DNA from: Phycisphaeraceae bacterium
GTDB lineage: Bacteria > Planctomycetota > Phycisphaerae > Phycisphaerales > Phycisphaeraceae
Reading direction: 5' to 3'
Assembly: GCA_028284155.1 (NCBI GenBank)
Contig: JANQSF010000087.1
Location: 1 to 56,652, forward strand
Length of the DNA: 56,652 nucleotides
Positions 16,700 through 24,722 of this stretch are shown in pieces. A program made the translations under genes and the position numbers. Numbering within the stretch: position 1 is the first letter of the stretch; each line of letters begins with the position of its first letter. A model generated the notes under the pieces. That model was not told where the DNA came from. It did not search any database and was given only the letters and a program-made list of their open reading frames with translations.

Positions 16700-17566
16700 A
16701 TGCCCCTCTCCGACTACCTCGCCCAATCGTGGGTTCAACACGCACTCGTCGCGGCCGTCGCGGTCGGGACGATGTGTTCGTTGCTGTCGGTCGCGGTCGT
16801 GCTCAAGCGGATGGCGTTCATCGGGCAGGGCATCAGCCACGCGGGGTTCGGCGGTGTCGGGCTCGCGTTGTTTCTCGGCTTGAACGCCGGACTCGCGCAG
16901 GATCTACTGGTCGCCGCGTTCTGTCTCGCGGCGGCGATGGTCATCGCCACGCTGTCGCGGCGTAAGCGTGTCGAGGCGGACACCGCCATCGGCGTGCTGC
17001 TGGTCGCGTCGATGGCCCTGGGCGTGTTGCTCAACAGCCTGCGTCGCCAAGCGTGGTACGTCGAGCGGTTCGGCCGAGGTGAGGCCGTCGAGTTCGAGCA
17101 GCTCCTGTTCGGTTCGATCTTCAGCGTCGGCCGCGACGGGATGTTCACGGCGATCGTCGTGGCCGTGCTCGTCGTCGGTGTCGGTGCGGCCGTGTTCAAG
17201 GAGATCATGTTCTACACGTTCGACGAAACGACCAGCCGAGTGTTTGGCGTCCGTACGCGCGCGATGCATGTGCTCCTGCTGGCCATGCTCACGGTCACCA
17301 TCGTGGTCAGCATGAAGCTCGCCGGCGTGATCCTCGTCACGGCATTACTCGTTCTTCCGGGGGCGACGGCGTTGCAACTCAGCCGACGGCTCGGCCCGGT
17401 GCTGGGCATCGCCTGCGCGGTCGGAACTTCGGCGACGGTTGGCGGCCTGCTGCTGAGCCTCGTCACCGGCGACCTGCCACCAGGACCGTTCATGGTCGGC
17501 CTGCTGTGCGCGGCATTTGGGTTGGCGTGGATCGGCGCGGCTGTCCGCCGGTCGGCGCATGGTTGA
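16700..17566 (+). CDS. Zinc/manganese ABC transporter permease (ZnuB/MntB-like, ABC-3 family)
   Basis: 288 residues with about eight membrane helices. Family motifs include AVVLKRMAFIGQGISHAGFGGVG in the first third, EIMFYTFDETTSRVFGV before the coupling region and KLAGVILVTALLVLPGATAL. It forms the membrane channel for the metal released by the binding lipoprotein. Start ATG 16700 gives a normal N-terminus; there is no clear Shine-Dalgarno because the preceding bases are repeat sequence. Gene order binding protein-ATPase-permease with gaps of 332 and 170 bp is loose for a transporter operon; both gaps are filled by inverted repeats. Confidence 0.9.
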   Translation: MPLSDYLAQSWVQHALVAAVAVGTMCSLLSVAVVLKRMAFIGQGISHAGFGGVGLALFLGLNAGLAQDLLVAAFCLAAAMVIATLSRRKRVEADTAIGVLLVASMALGVLLNSLRRQAWYVERFGRGEAVEFEQLLFGSIFSVGRDGMFTAIVVAVLVVGVGAAVFKEIMFYTFDETTSRVFGVRTRAMHVLLLAMLTVTIVVSMKLAGVILVTALLVLPGATALQLSRRLGPVLGIACAVGTSATVGGLLLSLVTGDLPPGPFMVGLLCAAFGLAWIGAAVRRSAHG

Positions 17567-17573
17567 TCGTTCG

Positions 17574-17728
17574 ATAACCACCGAGGACACCGAGGTTGGA
17601 AACGTCCTTGTAAGGTGGGCACTGCCCACCACGGTTCGACGCGGCGTTGCCGTGCTCCGTGGTGGGCAGTGCCCACCCTACGGCTATTCGTCCAACATCC
17701 CCTCTCCTCTGTGCCCTCGGTGGTTTAT
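17574..17728. repeat. Nested inverted-repeat element (CCACCGAGG outer, GGTGGGCAC inner arms)
   Basis: Outer arms 17574-17595 and 17706-17728 are imperfect complements made of CACCGAGGACACCGAGG-type 9-base units. Inner arms 17610-17634 and 17657-17681 are 25 bases with one mismatch and contain GGTGGGCACTGCCCACCACG. Same nested plan as the element at 15396. It lies just after the permease gene. Confidence 0.8.
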
Positions 17729-17810
17729 CCCCTGTTTCACCTACAGACGGGTATTTCCTCAGCAAATACCCCAAATCGAGCCGAATCCCCACTCGCCCCC
17801 GCTGGATCGC

Positions 17811-17838
17811 TTGCTCCGCTGGGCCGATGACGTACAAT
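17811..17838 (+). promoter_or_regulatory. Probable rho promoter
   Basis: TTGCTC (17811-17816), 16-base spacer, TACAAT (17833-17838). It would give a leader of roughly 360 bases before the proposed rho ATG, which includes the perfect palindrome at 17879-17894. Confidence 0.5.
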
Positions 17839-17878
17839 GTGCCCGTCCACTCGTGGCGGTCGCCCTGACTTGCGACCT

Positions 17879-17894
17879 GACGCCGATCGGCGTC
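17879..17894 (+). promoter_or_regulatory. 16-bp palindrome in the rho leader
   Basis: GACGCCGATCGGCGTC, a perfect palindrome about 35 bases after the predicted transcription start. It could form an RNA hairpin or bind a dimeric protein. Long leaders are common for rho genes because Rho often terminates its own mRNA; that role is inferred here. Confidence 0.4.
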
Positions 17895-18204
17895 CCGGGC
17901 GGTTTGGCTTAGCCAGTAGAGAGCGGGACTGGTCGACGGGATCAGTCGAAACAACCCCCGCAGCCAACCGACCATCGAACCAGTTCGTCCGAGGTGAACC
18001 GACCCCCGTCGGTCGCCGTCGCCGAACACCGCGACCGCCCAGCGGAGATTGCTCAGCCCTTGTTTCGACCGCGCGCCCCCCGGCCCTCGGCCATGCCTCG
18101 GCATGAACCGTCGCGTCGGCGGTTCCGGTCATTCCCATACGAGCGCCCGGCCCGACGCACCGTCTCAACGCGTCGCGACCGGCGAGCGTCCAGACGACTC
18201 AGAC

Positions 18205-19458
18205 ATGTCCGACACACAGACGACGACCGGCTTTCTCGACACCTTCGTCGGCGGCAGCGGCCGACTCCGCCAACTGGAAGACCTGGGCAGCTTTTCGGCT
18301 GACGACCCGGTCGTGAAGCCCGACCTGATCGAGCGGCTCGAGCTGCGGCCCGGCGTGGCGATGGAGGTGACGCTCGGCCAACGGGTGAACCCCAACGGCA
18401 ACGGCCAACAGCAACAGCAGCAACAACGGCGCGGCCGAGGCAAGAAGGGCAAGAACCGACGCGGCGGCAAGCCGAAGGGTAAGGCGAGGTTCAACCCGAT
18501 CGGGCCGCAGGCCAGAGCCGTCGCCGAGGTGACGACCATCGAGGGGCTGGAGCCGCAGAAGTACCTCGAGTCGCTCGACCACCGCAAGTTCGAAGACCTC
18601 ACCTCGATCGACCCGCAGCCGAGGCTTGACCTGGAGTTCCCCGGCTGCTCACCCGCGAACCGTTTGATCGACCTGTTCTGCCCGATCGGGTACGGCCAAC
18701 GGGCGATGATCGTGTCGCCGCCGAAGGCCGGCAAGACCACGCTGCTGAAGAATATCGCCGAGGGCATCGCCAAGAACCACCCCGACGTCGAACTCATCGC
18801 GCTGCTCGTCGATGAACGGCCGGAGGAAGTGACGGACTTTCGTCGGAACGTGCCGGCGATGGTGTTGGCCAGCAGCAACGACCACCCGCCGGAGCGGCAC
18901 GTCATGCTCAGCGTCCTGGCGATCGACCGCGCCAAGCGCATGGCCGAGGCGGGCAAGGACGTGGTCGTGCTGATGGACTCGCTGACGCGCGTCGGCCGAG
19001 CGTTCAACACCTGTCCCGGCCTCGTGCAGACCGGCCGAATCATGACCGGCGGCCTCGACTCGGGCGCGCTGGCCATCCCTAAGCAATTGTTCGGCGCGGC
19101 CAGAAAGTTCGAGGAAGGCGGCTCACTGTCAATCATCGCAAGCTGCCTAATCGACACTGGCTCGAAAGGCGATCAGATCATCTTCGAGGAGTTCAAAGGC
19201 ACGGGCAACTGCGAGATCATTCTCGACCGCAAGATCTCAGAGCAACGCGTCTTCCCCGCCATCAACCTCGCGGCCAGCGGCACACGCAAAGAACACCTCA
19301 TGATGGGCGAAAAAGAACTCGACACCGTCAACGCCCTGCGCCGCCGACTGCTGAATATGAACCCCGTGCAACAAATCGAACAGTTGCTCAAGGCGCTGGA
19401 GCGGTTCAAGACGAACGCGGACCTGGTGGGGAACCCGCAGTCGCCGGGGAATACCTAA
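18205..19458 (+). CDS. rho: Transcription termination factor Rho
   Basis: 417 residues from ATG 18205. Hexameric RNA-dependent ATPase that ends transcription. The ATPase core is intact: RLIDLFCPIGYGQRAMIVSP, P-loop PPKAGKTTLLKNIA, LIALLVDERPEEVTDF, VVLMDSLTRVGRAFN and the LDSGALAIPKQLFGAARKFE region. The usual N-terminal helical domain is absent, and the RNA-binding cold-shock domain is shortened and split by a Gln/Arg/Gly/Lys-rich stretch (GQQQQQQQRRGRGKKGKNRR, residues ~73-92). The start is uncertain: the frame is open to 18049, but no upstream start has a good ribosome binding site, nor does 18205. Confidence 0.9.
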   Translation: MSDTQTTTGFLDTFVGGSGRLRQLEDLGSFSADDPVVKPDLIERLELRPGVAMEVTLGQRVNPNGNGQQQQQQQRRGRGKKGKNRRGGKPKGKARFNPIGPQARAVAEVTTIEGLEPQKYLESLDHRKFEDLTSIDPQPRLDLEFPGCSPANRLIDLFCPIGYGQRAMIVSPPKAGKTTLLKNIAEGIAKNHPDVELIALLVDERPEEVTDFRRNVPAMVLASSNDHPPERHVMLSVLAIDRAKRMAEAGKDVVVLMDSLTRVGRAFNTCPGLVQTGRIMTGGLDSGALAIPKQLFGAARKFEEGGSLSIIASCLIDTGSKGDQIIFEEFKGTGNCEIILDRKISEQRVFPAINLAASGTRKEHLMMGEKELDTVNALRRRLLNMNPVQQIEQLLKALERFKTNADLVGNPQSPGNT

Positions 19459-19551
19459 TTCGTTGGCGCGCTGATTCTGGACTCCCCATTTGTAGTTGAG
19501 TCGATATTTGCAACGACCCCAATTCACGTGCGCAAGCTCTGGGAGGCGAAC

Positions 19552-19839
19552 GTGGACACCGTGTATGACATATCGCTGGAGATGTTGGGACGGCACGGAT
19601 ACATTCGCGTCTCGGACGGCACTCGGTTTCTTCGCCTATCCGTTGAGATTTCTGCATCAGACGAGTACGACCTTCTTGTTCTCGGTGAAATTGAACGATG
19701 GGAACAGCCTTCGGGGGCATTGCTCACACCGGCTGAACTGAGACAAGTGGATGCCGAGTTAGAGTCTTGGTGCGATTACAAGAAGTGCCGTTGCCAGTTT
19801 GAGGTATCACCAGCCATGCGAGAGCGACGAAGGCTTTGA
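19552..19839 (+). CDS. Small hypothetical protein
   Basis: About 95 residues if it starts at GTG 19552, which has GGGAGG six bases upstream; GTG 19528 is an alternative. The sequence (DISLEMLGRHGYIRVSDGTRFLRLSV) has a mixed alpha/beta look and ends with a Cys pair (WCDYKKCRC) and a basic tail. No family recognised. GC content is lower than in the flanking genes, as in the SMI1/KNR4 gene at 21133, suggesting a later-acquired accessory region. Confidence 0.5.
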   Translation: MDTVYDISLEMLGRHGYIRVSDGTRFLRLSVEISASDEYDLLVLGEIERWEQPSGALLTPAELRQVDAELESWCDYKKCRCQFEVSPAMRERRRL

Positions 19840-19920
19840 AATGAATGGGTGTGTCGCGACCTGAGTGACGCATCGGACCGGGCCGGCCACGCTGTCGAAC
19901 AATCTCATGTCAGGCGATCG

Positions 19921-19926
19921 TATACT
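19921..19926 (+). promoter_or_regulatory. Possible start-proximal -10 element (TATACT)
   Basis: TATACT ends 5 bases before ATG 19932; there is no Shine-Dalgarno sequence. Transcription would start at about the initiation codon. No -35 match. Confidence 0.35.
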
Positions 19927-19931
19927 TAGGC

Positions 19932-21026
19932 ATGGCCTTACACCTTATTGAGCGTGTCAAGCTCGCGGGCTTGATCTGCATCTTTGTCGTATCTTCACTT
20001 TCGCTCTGGCCAGTACCGGTCTCAGCGGAGTTGAGGGAAGAGTCAAGCATCGCCGCTTGCGTCGACGCCCCCTCACCGCTGCGACTGCCTACGCAATGGG
20101 AATACAGCGCGCCGCTCATCGCGCCCGAGTCGCGGGAGCGTGAGCCAAGCCGGGCGCAGAAAGACCCGACGTTCGTTTATCACGACGGGCGATGGCACCT
20201 GTTCATGACCGTCAAACTGCCCGGCCGATCGGCCATCGAGTATTGCTCGTTCAAAAACTGGAAAGACGCGCACCGGTCGAAACGCACGCTGCTGACAGTG
20301 AGCGACAGCAAGTACTTCTGCGCCGCGCAGGTCTTCTACTTCACGCCGCACGGCAAGTGGTACCTCGTCTACCAGATGGGCGTGCCGGGCGCGAAGAAGA
20401 TGTGGGTCGCCTACTCGACGACCACCACCATCGACGACCCGGCCTCGTGGACGAAGGCCAAGCCGATGCTCGACGGCGGCCCGGACGACCCGCGACGCGA
20501 GGGCGGGCTGGACTACTGGATCATCTGCGACGACCAGCGGGCGTACCTGTTCCTGACGAGCCTGAACGGCAAGATGTGGCGGCTTTGGACGAAGCTCGAA
20601 GACTTCCCCAACGGTTTCGACCACTGCGAACTGGCTCTGCGGGCGAAGGTGTTCGAGGCCAGCCACACGTACAAGGTGAAGGGGCAGGATCGCTACCTGA
20701 CCGTCATCGAAGAGAACGGCCGACGGTACTACAAGGCCTACATCGCCGATCGGCTGGACGGGCAGTGGAAGCCTCTAGCCGACACGGCAGAACGCCCGTT
20801 CGCCGGCTGGACAAACGTCCGTCCCGCCAACGGTGTCGAACGCTGGACCGACAACATCAGCCACGGCGAACTGGTGCGCGACGGCGTCGATCAGACGCTG
20901 ACCGTCGACCCGGCCAACCTGCGGTTCGTCTTCCAGGGCATGCTGGACAAACACAAGCGCGGCAAGGGGTATGGCCAGTTTCAGTGGCGGATCGGGATGT
21001 TGAAGCCGGTGTCGCAACTCGACTGA
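19932..21026 (+). CDS. Secreted glycoside hydrolase family 62 alpha-L-arabinofuranosidase
   Basis: 364 residues. The signal peptide (hydrophobic core LAGLICIFVVSSLSL) ends near VSA at residue ~33. The mature protein is a five-bladed propeller-type enzyme that removes arabinose side chains from arabinoxylan or arabinan. GH62 landmarks occur in order: AQKDPTFVYHDGRWHLF (catalytic Asp of the first blade), LDYWIICDDQRAYLFLTSLNGKMWR (second Asp), FEASHTYKVKGQDRYLTV (acid Glu) and NISHGELVRDGVDQTLTVDP near the end. Length is normal for a single-domain GH62; no carbohydrate-binding module is attached. It stands alone, without a xylan-utilisation cluster, and points to plant or algal polysaccharide use. 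Confidence 0.87.
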   Translation: MALHLIERVKLAGLICIFVVSSLSLWPVPVSAELREESSIAACVDAPSPLRLPTQWEYSAPLIAPESREREPSRAQKDPTFVYHDGRWHLFMTVKLPGRSAIEYCSFKNWKDAHRSKRTLLTVSDSKYFCAAQVFYFTPHGKWYLVYQMGVPGAKKMWVAYSTTTTIDDPASWTKAKPMLDGGPDDPRREGGLDYWIICDDQRAYLFLTSLNGKMWRLWTKLEDFPNGFDHCELALRAKVFEASHTYKVKGQDRYLTVIEENGRRYYKAYIADRLDGQWKPLADTAERPFAGWTNVRPANGVERWTDNISHGELVRDGVDQTLTVDPANLRFVFQGMLDKHKRGKGYGQFQWRIGMLKPVSQLD

Positions 21027-21132
21027 ACTTCAGGCCCGCCCTGGCCTGACGGAATCACAGACGTGTATTCAAGTCTGGCCACGTGGGCCCAATTCTGCTT
21101 GGCTGAACGTTGGTCACAAACACGATGATGCC

Positions 21133-21636
21133 ATGGACGACTCTTCAATCTACGCCAAAGTATTGGCAACGCGACATGGTTGCCTTTCTGAGCCGTTGAC
21201 CGAGCAGATGGTGGAAGAAGCTGAAAACAGTCTCAATGTCAAACTTCCCGCTGTATATGTCAACTTTGTGCTCAATTGCAACGGTACGTACCTGTACTCT
21301 TGTGGCTATCCGGCGATCTACTTCGCGCCTCTCTTGAATGTTAATGACCGCAAGACGAGTATTCCTGATGTAGTTACTTTGAATAGAGGTGTGCTGCGAC
21401 CTTCCAAATCAGACATTCTTGCAATTGGCGGCGACCATAAAGACGAGACCTGCGTTGGCTTCTTGCCAGAGGATCTAGCCAGTCGCGTGGCTGACGCGCC
21501 ATTGTACAGCTTGTCTCCCGAGTTCAAGCAGTGGGCACCTTCCTTCGCGCACGTACTTGCTGTACTATCGACATGGGATGGTGGACCTTCTCTCGACTTC
21601 TACAATTCAAGTGAATCGCAAAGGGACAGAAACTAG
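21133..21636 (+). CDS. SMI1/KNR4 (SUKH) family protein
   Basis: 167 residues. LTEQMVEEAENSLNVKLPAVYVNFVL is the characteristic N-terminal helix/LP-x-x-Y pattern of SUKH proteins, followed by a Gly-rich turn and the C-terminal YSLSPEFKQWAPSFAHVL region. SUKH proteins are often immunity proteins of polymorphic toxins, but solitary copies without a toxin are frequent. No toxin gene or Rhs/VgrG element lies next to it. Codon use is AT-richer than that of neighbouring housekeeping genes, consistent with horizontal acquisition. Confidence 0.75.
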   Translation: MDDSSIYAKVLATRHGCLSEPLTEQMVEEAENSLNVKLPAVYVNFVLNCNGTYLYSCGYPAIYFAPLLNVNDRKTSIPDVVTLNRGVLRPSKSDILAIGGDHKDETCVGFLPEDLASRVADAPLYSLSPEFKQWAPSFAHVLAVLSTWDGGPSLDFYNSSESQRDRN

Positions 21637-21740
21637 CCGGCCGTCTTGTTGTTTGATGCCCACGATCCAGGTCGAACTACATGCTCCACACTGAATGGCT
21701 CAGATAACACGACACGATTGGCTTGGCGAACGAGTAGGCA

Positions 21741-21965
21741 ATGGCCAAGCAACAGAAGACCGAGTTCTATCAGTGTTCCCGCCTCGGTGGAGAGGCGACC
21801 GTACGTCTGATTCACTACTCGCATCCCGCTGGAACAGACGCGTCGCGTTCCGTCTTTCAGTGCGTTCAGTGCTACCACTGTGGCGTCGCGAAGCCTGACA
21901 ATTCGGCGAAGCCTCTATGGACCATTGATTGGTCAAAGTGTGTCCACCCCGACGCGCCATCATGA
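21741..21965 (+). CDS. Small Cys-rich (zinc-ribbon-like) hypothetical protein
   Basis: 74 residues. C41-x2-C44-x2-C47 with additional C12, C67 and His residues suggests a small metal-binding fold. Codons look normal for the genome. No ribosome binding site is obvious before ATG 21741. It is convergent with the exported protein at 21976, ten bases apart. Family unknown. Confidence 0.55.
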   Translation: MAKQQKTEFYQCSRLGGEATVRLIHYSHPAGTDASRSVFQCVQCYHCGVAKPDNSAKPLWTIDWSKCVHPDAPS

Positions 21966-21975
21966 GATTGCGGCG

Positions 21976-22677
21976 TCACTCATCCGCACTTGGCTCGTCC
22001 ACACCTGCCACACGCACCGCCACCGCCGGCGTGTTCAACTCGCCCTCGTACCCGCCTTTGAGTCGATCGCCGCTGCGCGGGGCGGGGAAGCGCAGTGACG
22101 CGGTCAGGCGGTACTTGCCCTCGTCGGTGAACCAGCGGGTCGCTTTGACCTGCGGCGGGTGGGGTGAGGTGTGTTCGTCGGCCTGTCGTAGTTTGTCCTT
22201 GGGTTCTTTCGTGGCCCGCCGATAGGGCTGCGCGCGGACGAGCATGACGAAGACGTCATTGGGTTGGATGACGACCGGGCGGTGCAGTTCACGCAGGTGT
22301 TCGTGCTGGGCGGGCAGGATGTGAACGACCGAGCCGATCAGGTCGGCTGAGATGCGGACGTTGAAGCGGTCGGACTCGCCGGAGATTTTCTGGTGACTTG
22401 GGAAGACACGGTCCCAGACGGTGGGCATGGGGATTGTGATCGGCTTGTCGCTGATGTTCTGCAGTTCGAGGATCAGCAGCAGGTCTTCATCGACGCGCAG
22501 TTCTTCACGCCCGGCGATGAGGCGGGTACGCAGGCCGTTGACCGGTTCGGACCACGGCATGACCTGTTGGCCGCCGACCTCGACGAGCCTCGCACGGCCG
22601 GTCGCGTGGCCTGCCCACCAGGTCAAAGCCATCGCCAATGCAACCAGCGACACAGCAAACATCTTGCACGTTTTCAT
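21976..22677 (-). CDS. Exported hypothetical protein
   Basis: 233 residues. Signal peptide MKTCKMFAVSLVALAMALTW and following small residues. The mature part has PWSEPVNGLRTRLIAGREEL, then LLLILELQNISDKPITIPMP, a pattern of Ig-like beta-sandwich proteins that describe an optional parameter and a comparison value. Similar proteins occur widely in planctomycetes with no known role. It lies just downstream of and in the same direction as the PDZ-hydrolase gene, so the two may be co-transcribed. Confidence 0.75.
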   Translation of the reverse strand: MKTCKMFAVSLVALAMALTWWAGHATGRARLVEVGGQQVMPWSEPVNGLRTRLIAGREELRVDEDLLLILELQNISDKPITIPMPTVWDRVFPSHQKISGESDRFNVRISADLIGSVVHILPAQHEHLRELHRPVVIQPNDVFVMLVRAQPYRRATKEPKDKLRQADEHTSPHPPQVKATRWFTDEGKYRLTASLRFPAPRSGDRLKGGYEGELNTPAVAVRVAGVDEPSADE

Positions 22678-22766
22678 GCGCGGCTCCTAAATACGAGGGA
22701 ATTGATGAATCAAGTGACGTACGGCCGGTATGAATCCGGGACCAATGAATCATTAACGCGGATTCG

Positions 22767-24296
22767 TCAGCCGGTCGCCGGCTGCTGCTTGCTCGATGTC
22801 GCCGTCTCACCCAACCAGGCTCGCAGCGTCCTGAGTATGGCTGGGTTGAATCTTCCATGCGGCCCGCCTCTCGGCGGCCTGAGGTAGCCGAAGCTCTCTT
22901 CGAACGACTCGGCGTGGAAGAAAAAGTGGTCGATCGAATCGAGTTCGACAAACTTCGCGCTGCCCGGCCGAACTCGGTTGACGACGTGCGCAACCCATGC
23001 GTTGGCCGGCTTCGTGCTCATCCAGTCTGCCTTTCCCCAGATCGCGAGCACGCGGGGGTGGCGATGTTGCGGTAATGCCTTGGCGTTGTCGTTCTTCCCG
23101 GCGGCGAGTGGTGTGGCGGCAAGTTTCTCCCACGCCTCGGGCAGATTGCGGTCCGCAAGCTGTTGGTAGTACGTGTAGTGTCGGCCGGCGACGTAGTCGC
23201 GATCGGTAATCATGGGCGTGAATAGGTCGCCAATCGTTGTGCCGAACTGCTTGCGGAGGCCGGGGTGTTGGTCGAGTATCTGTGTCGGCGTCTTCTTGTG
23301 GACCACCAACGAGAACCAGAACTGCCCGTGCCGGAGTACCTCGCGGTCGACCGCGGCGGGGTCCATCCCGCTGAGCGAGAGCAAACGGCGACGCTGACCG
23401 AAGACGCTTTCAAACCAGGTCTCCGATGCCGTGCCGTAAAAGGCGATCCCACGGACCGGCGTCTGACCGGCCATGAGTGGCGCAACGACCCCGCCCATGC
23501 TGTGGCCGAACAGAAAGACGTTGTCGGCGTCCACGTAGTCGAACCGCTTGAGCGCCTTGAGCGCAGCCTTGAATCCATCGAGTTCGGTGTTGAAGTCCAC
23601 GTCCCGCAGGGGGCCGCCCTCGCTGTCGCCGCAACCGGGCCGTTCGAGCCGCATGGTGACATAGCCGGCGCGCGCCAGGTCGCGGGCGATCCGCGTGAAA
23701 CTGTTCGGCTGACCGACCGGCGTGTCGATGGAAAAGCAGGCGTTGCCACCCTGTAGCAAGAACACGGCAACGTGACGACCTTCGGCGCGCGGACGCGTGA
23801 TGATGGTCCGCAACCGGGCACCGTGACTCGTCACGTGGCTGTAGATGACGTCGTAGCCCTGCCCTGCTTCACGCGGCAATTCCTTGAGCCGCACCGCCTT
23901 CTTGTGCTTCGCGCCGTCACGCACGAATTCGAAAGTCAACTCTTGCCCCGCCCGCGCCTGCGCCATGGTTTTGATAAACATTGGGACGCCGGTGATCGCC
24001 ACGCCTTCGACAGCGAGGATGACGTCGTTGATTTTGAAATCCCCAGCCGCGGCCGACGTGCCCGGAAAGACGCGCTGGAGCACGACGCCGCCTTCCCCTT
24101 CCAGTTTCTGCTTGGCGCGCACCGCGGGAGTGACCGGTGCCAGTTGCGCGCCAAAGAGCGCGCGACGCGACAGCTTGCCTTCGACGTCAGTTCGTCGTTC
24201 CGGCTTCACCTGTAGCTGTGAGTCCTGGGCATGCAGCGAGCAGGCCAAAGGAATCGCAAGCACCATCAGGGCCAGGAACAAGTTCGGGCTTTTCAT
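22767..24296 (-). CDS. Exported PDZ domain-alpha/beta hydrolase fusion
   Basis: 509 residues from ATG 24296, where a signal peptide begins (FLALMVLAIPLACSLHAQ); the open frame reaches 24410 but adds no conserved sequence. Residues ~60-140 form a PDZ-like domain (GVVLQRVFPGTSAAAGDFKI, then NDVILAVEGVAI). Residues ~160-500 are an alpha/beta hydrolase: oxyanion region LLQGGNACFSIDTP, nucleophile elbow FGHSMGGVVAP, acid in WGKADWM and catalytic His in SIDHFFFHAE. It probably cleaves an ester or peptide bond in the periplasm; the substrate is unknown. PDZ domains usually bind peptide C-termini, so the fusion may target a protein partner. Confidence 0.82.
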   Translation of the reverse strand: MKSPNLFLALMVLAIPLACSLHAQDSQLQVKPERRTDVEGKLSRRALFGAQLAPVTPAVRAKQKLEGEGGVVLQRVFPGTSAAAGDFKINDVILAVEGVAITGVPMFIKTMAQARAGQELTFEFVRDGAKHKKAVRLKELPREAGQGYDVIYSHVTSHGARLRTIITRPRAEGRHVAVFLLQGGNACFSIDTPVGQPNSFTRIARDLARAGYVTMRLERPGCGDSEGGPLRDVDFNTELDGFKAALKALKRFDYVDADNVFLFGHSMGGVVAPLMAGQTPVRGIAFYGTASETWFESVFGQRRRLLSLSGMDPAAVDREVLRHGQFWFSLVVHKKTPTQILDQHPGLRKQFGTTIGDLFTPMITDRDYVAGRHYTYYQQLADRNLPEAWEKLAATPLAAGKNDNAKALPQHRHPRVLAIWGKADWMSTKPANAWVAHVVNRVRPGSAKFVELDSIDHFFFHAESFEESFGYLRPPRGGPHGRFNPAILRTLRAWLGETATSSKQQPATG

Positions 24297-24657
24297 GTTG
24301 ACTACTCCGCTGAGCGTCGTGTCGGCGTTCAAATCATCCGTGGTGCGTCGCGGTAACCAACACGTCTCCGGGGGACGAGCCCGGTCCGTCAAGTCACAGG
24401 AATCAGACATGCATTGAGAAGACCAACGCGCAGTATATCACCGCATCGCACAACAAGACCTTGCTCGAGTCGAGCTGGACAACAACGCGGGCGGACGGCT
24501 GTGCGATCTTGGTTTTGACGGGTGCGCAAGGTCAGCCCCCTGGGTGGACGAACTGCTTCCGGTTTTAGACGCACTGTCACGGCGGCGGTTCGACACCGAC
24601 CAAGGCCGCCGAATCGACCTGTGGCTGGTCATCGTTCGCGGGGCAGACCGTGTGCGT
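24297..24657. other. Gap without a gene upstream of the PDZ-hydrolase
   Basis: About 360 bp. A TATACT hexamer on the minus strand (24437-24432) is a possible -10 for the hydrolase, giving a leader of about 130 bases; no good -35 was seen. No coding frame is convincing. Confidence 0.4.
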
Positions 24658-24687
24658 AAAAAACAGCCCCGGCTCGCACCGGGGCTG
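24658..24687 (-). terminator. Intrinsic terminator of the LamG/PEP-CTERM gene
   Basis: On the minus strand CAGCCCCGG, 6-base loop, CCGGGGCTG, then six Ts. It begins 36 bases after the stop codon. Confidence 0.92.
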
Positions 24688-24722
24688 GTCGTTGTTGGAT
24701 TGAGTCTTGATGGACGATCGGC

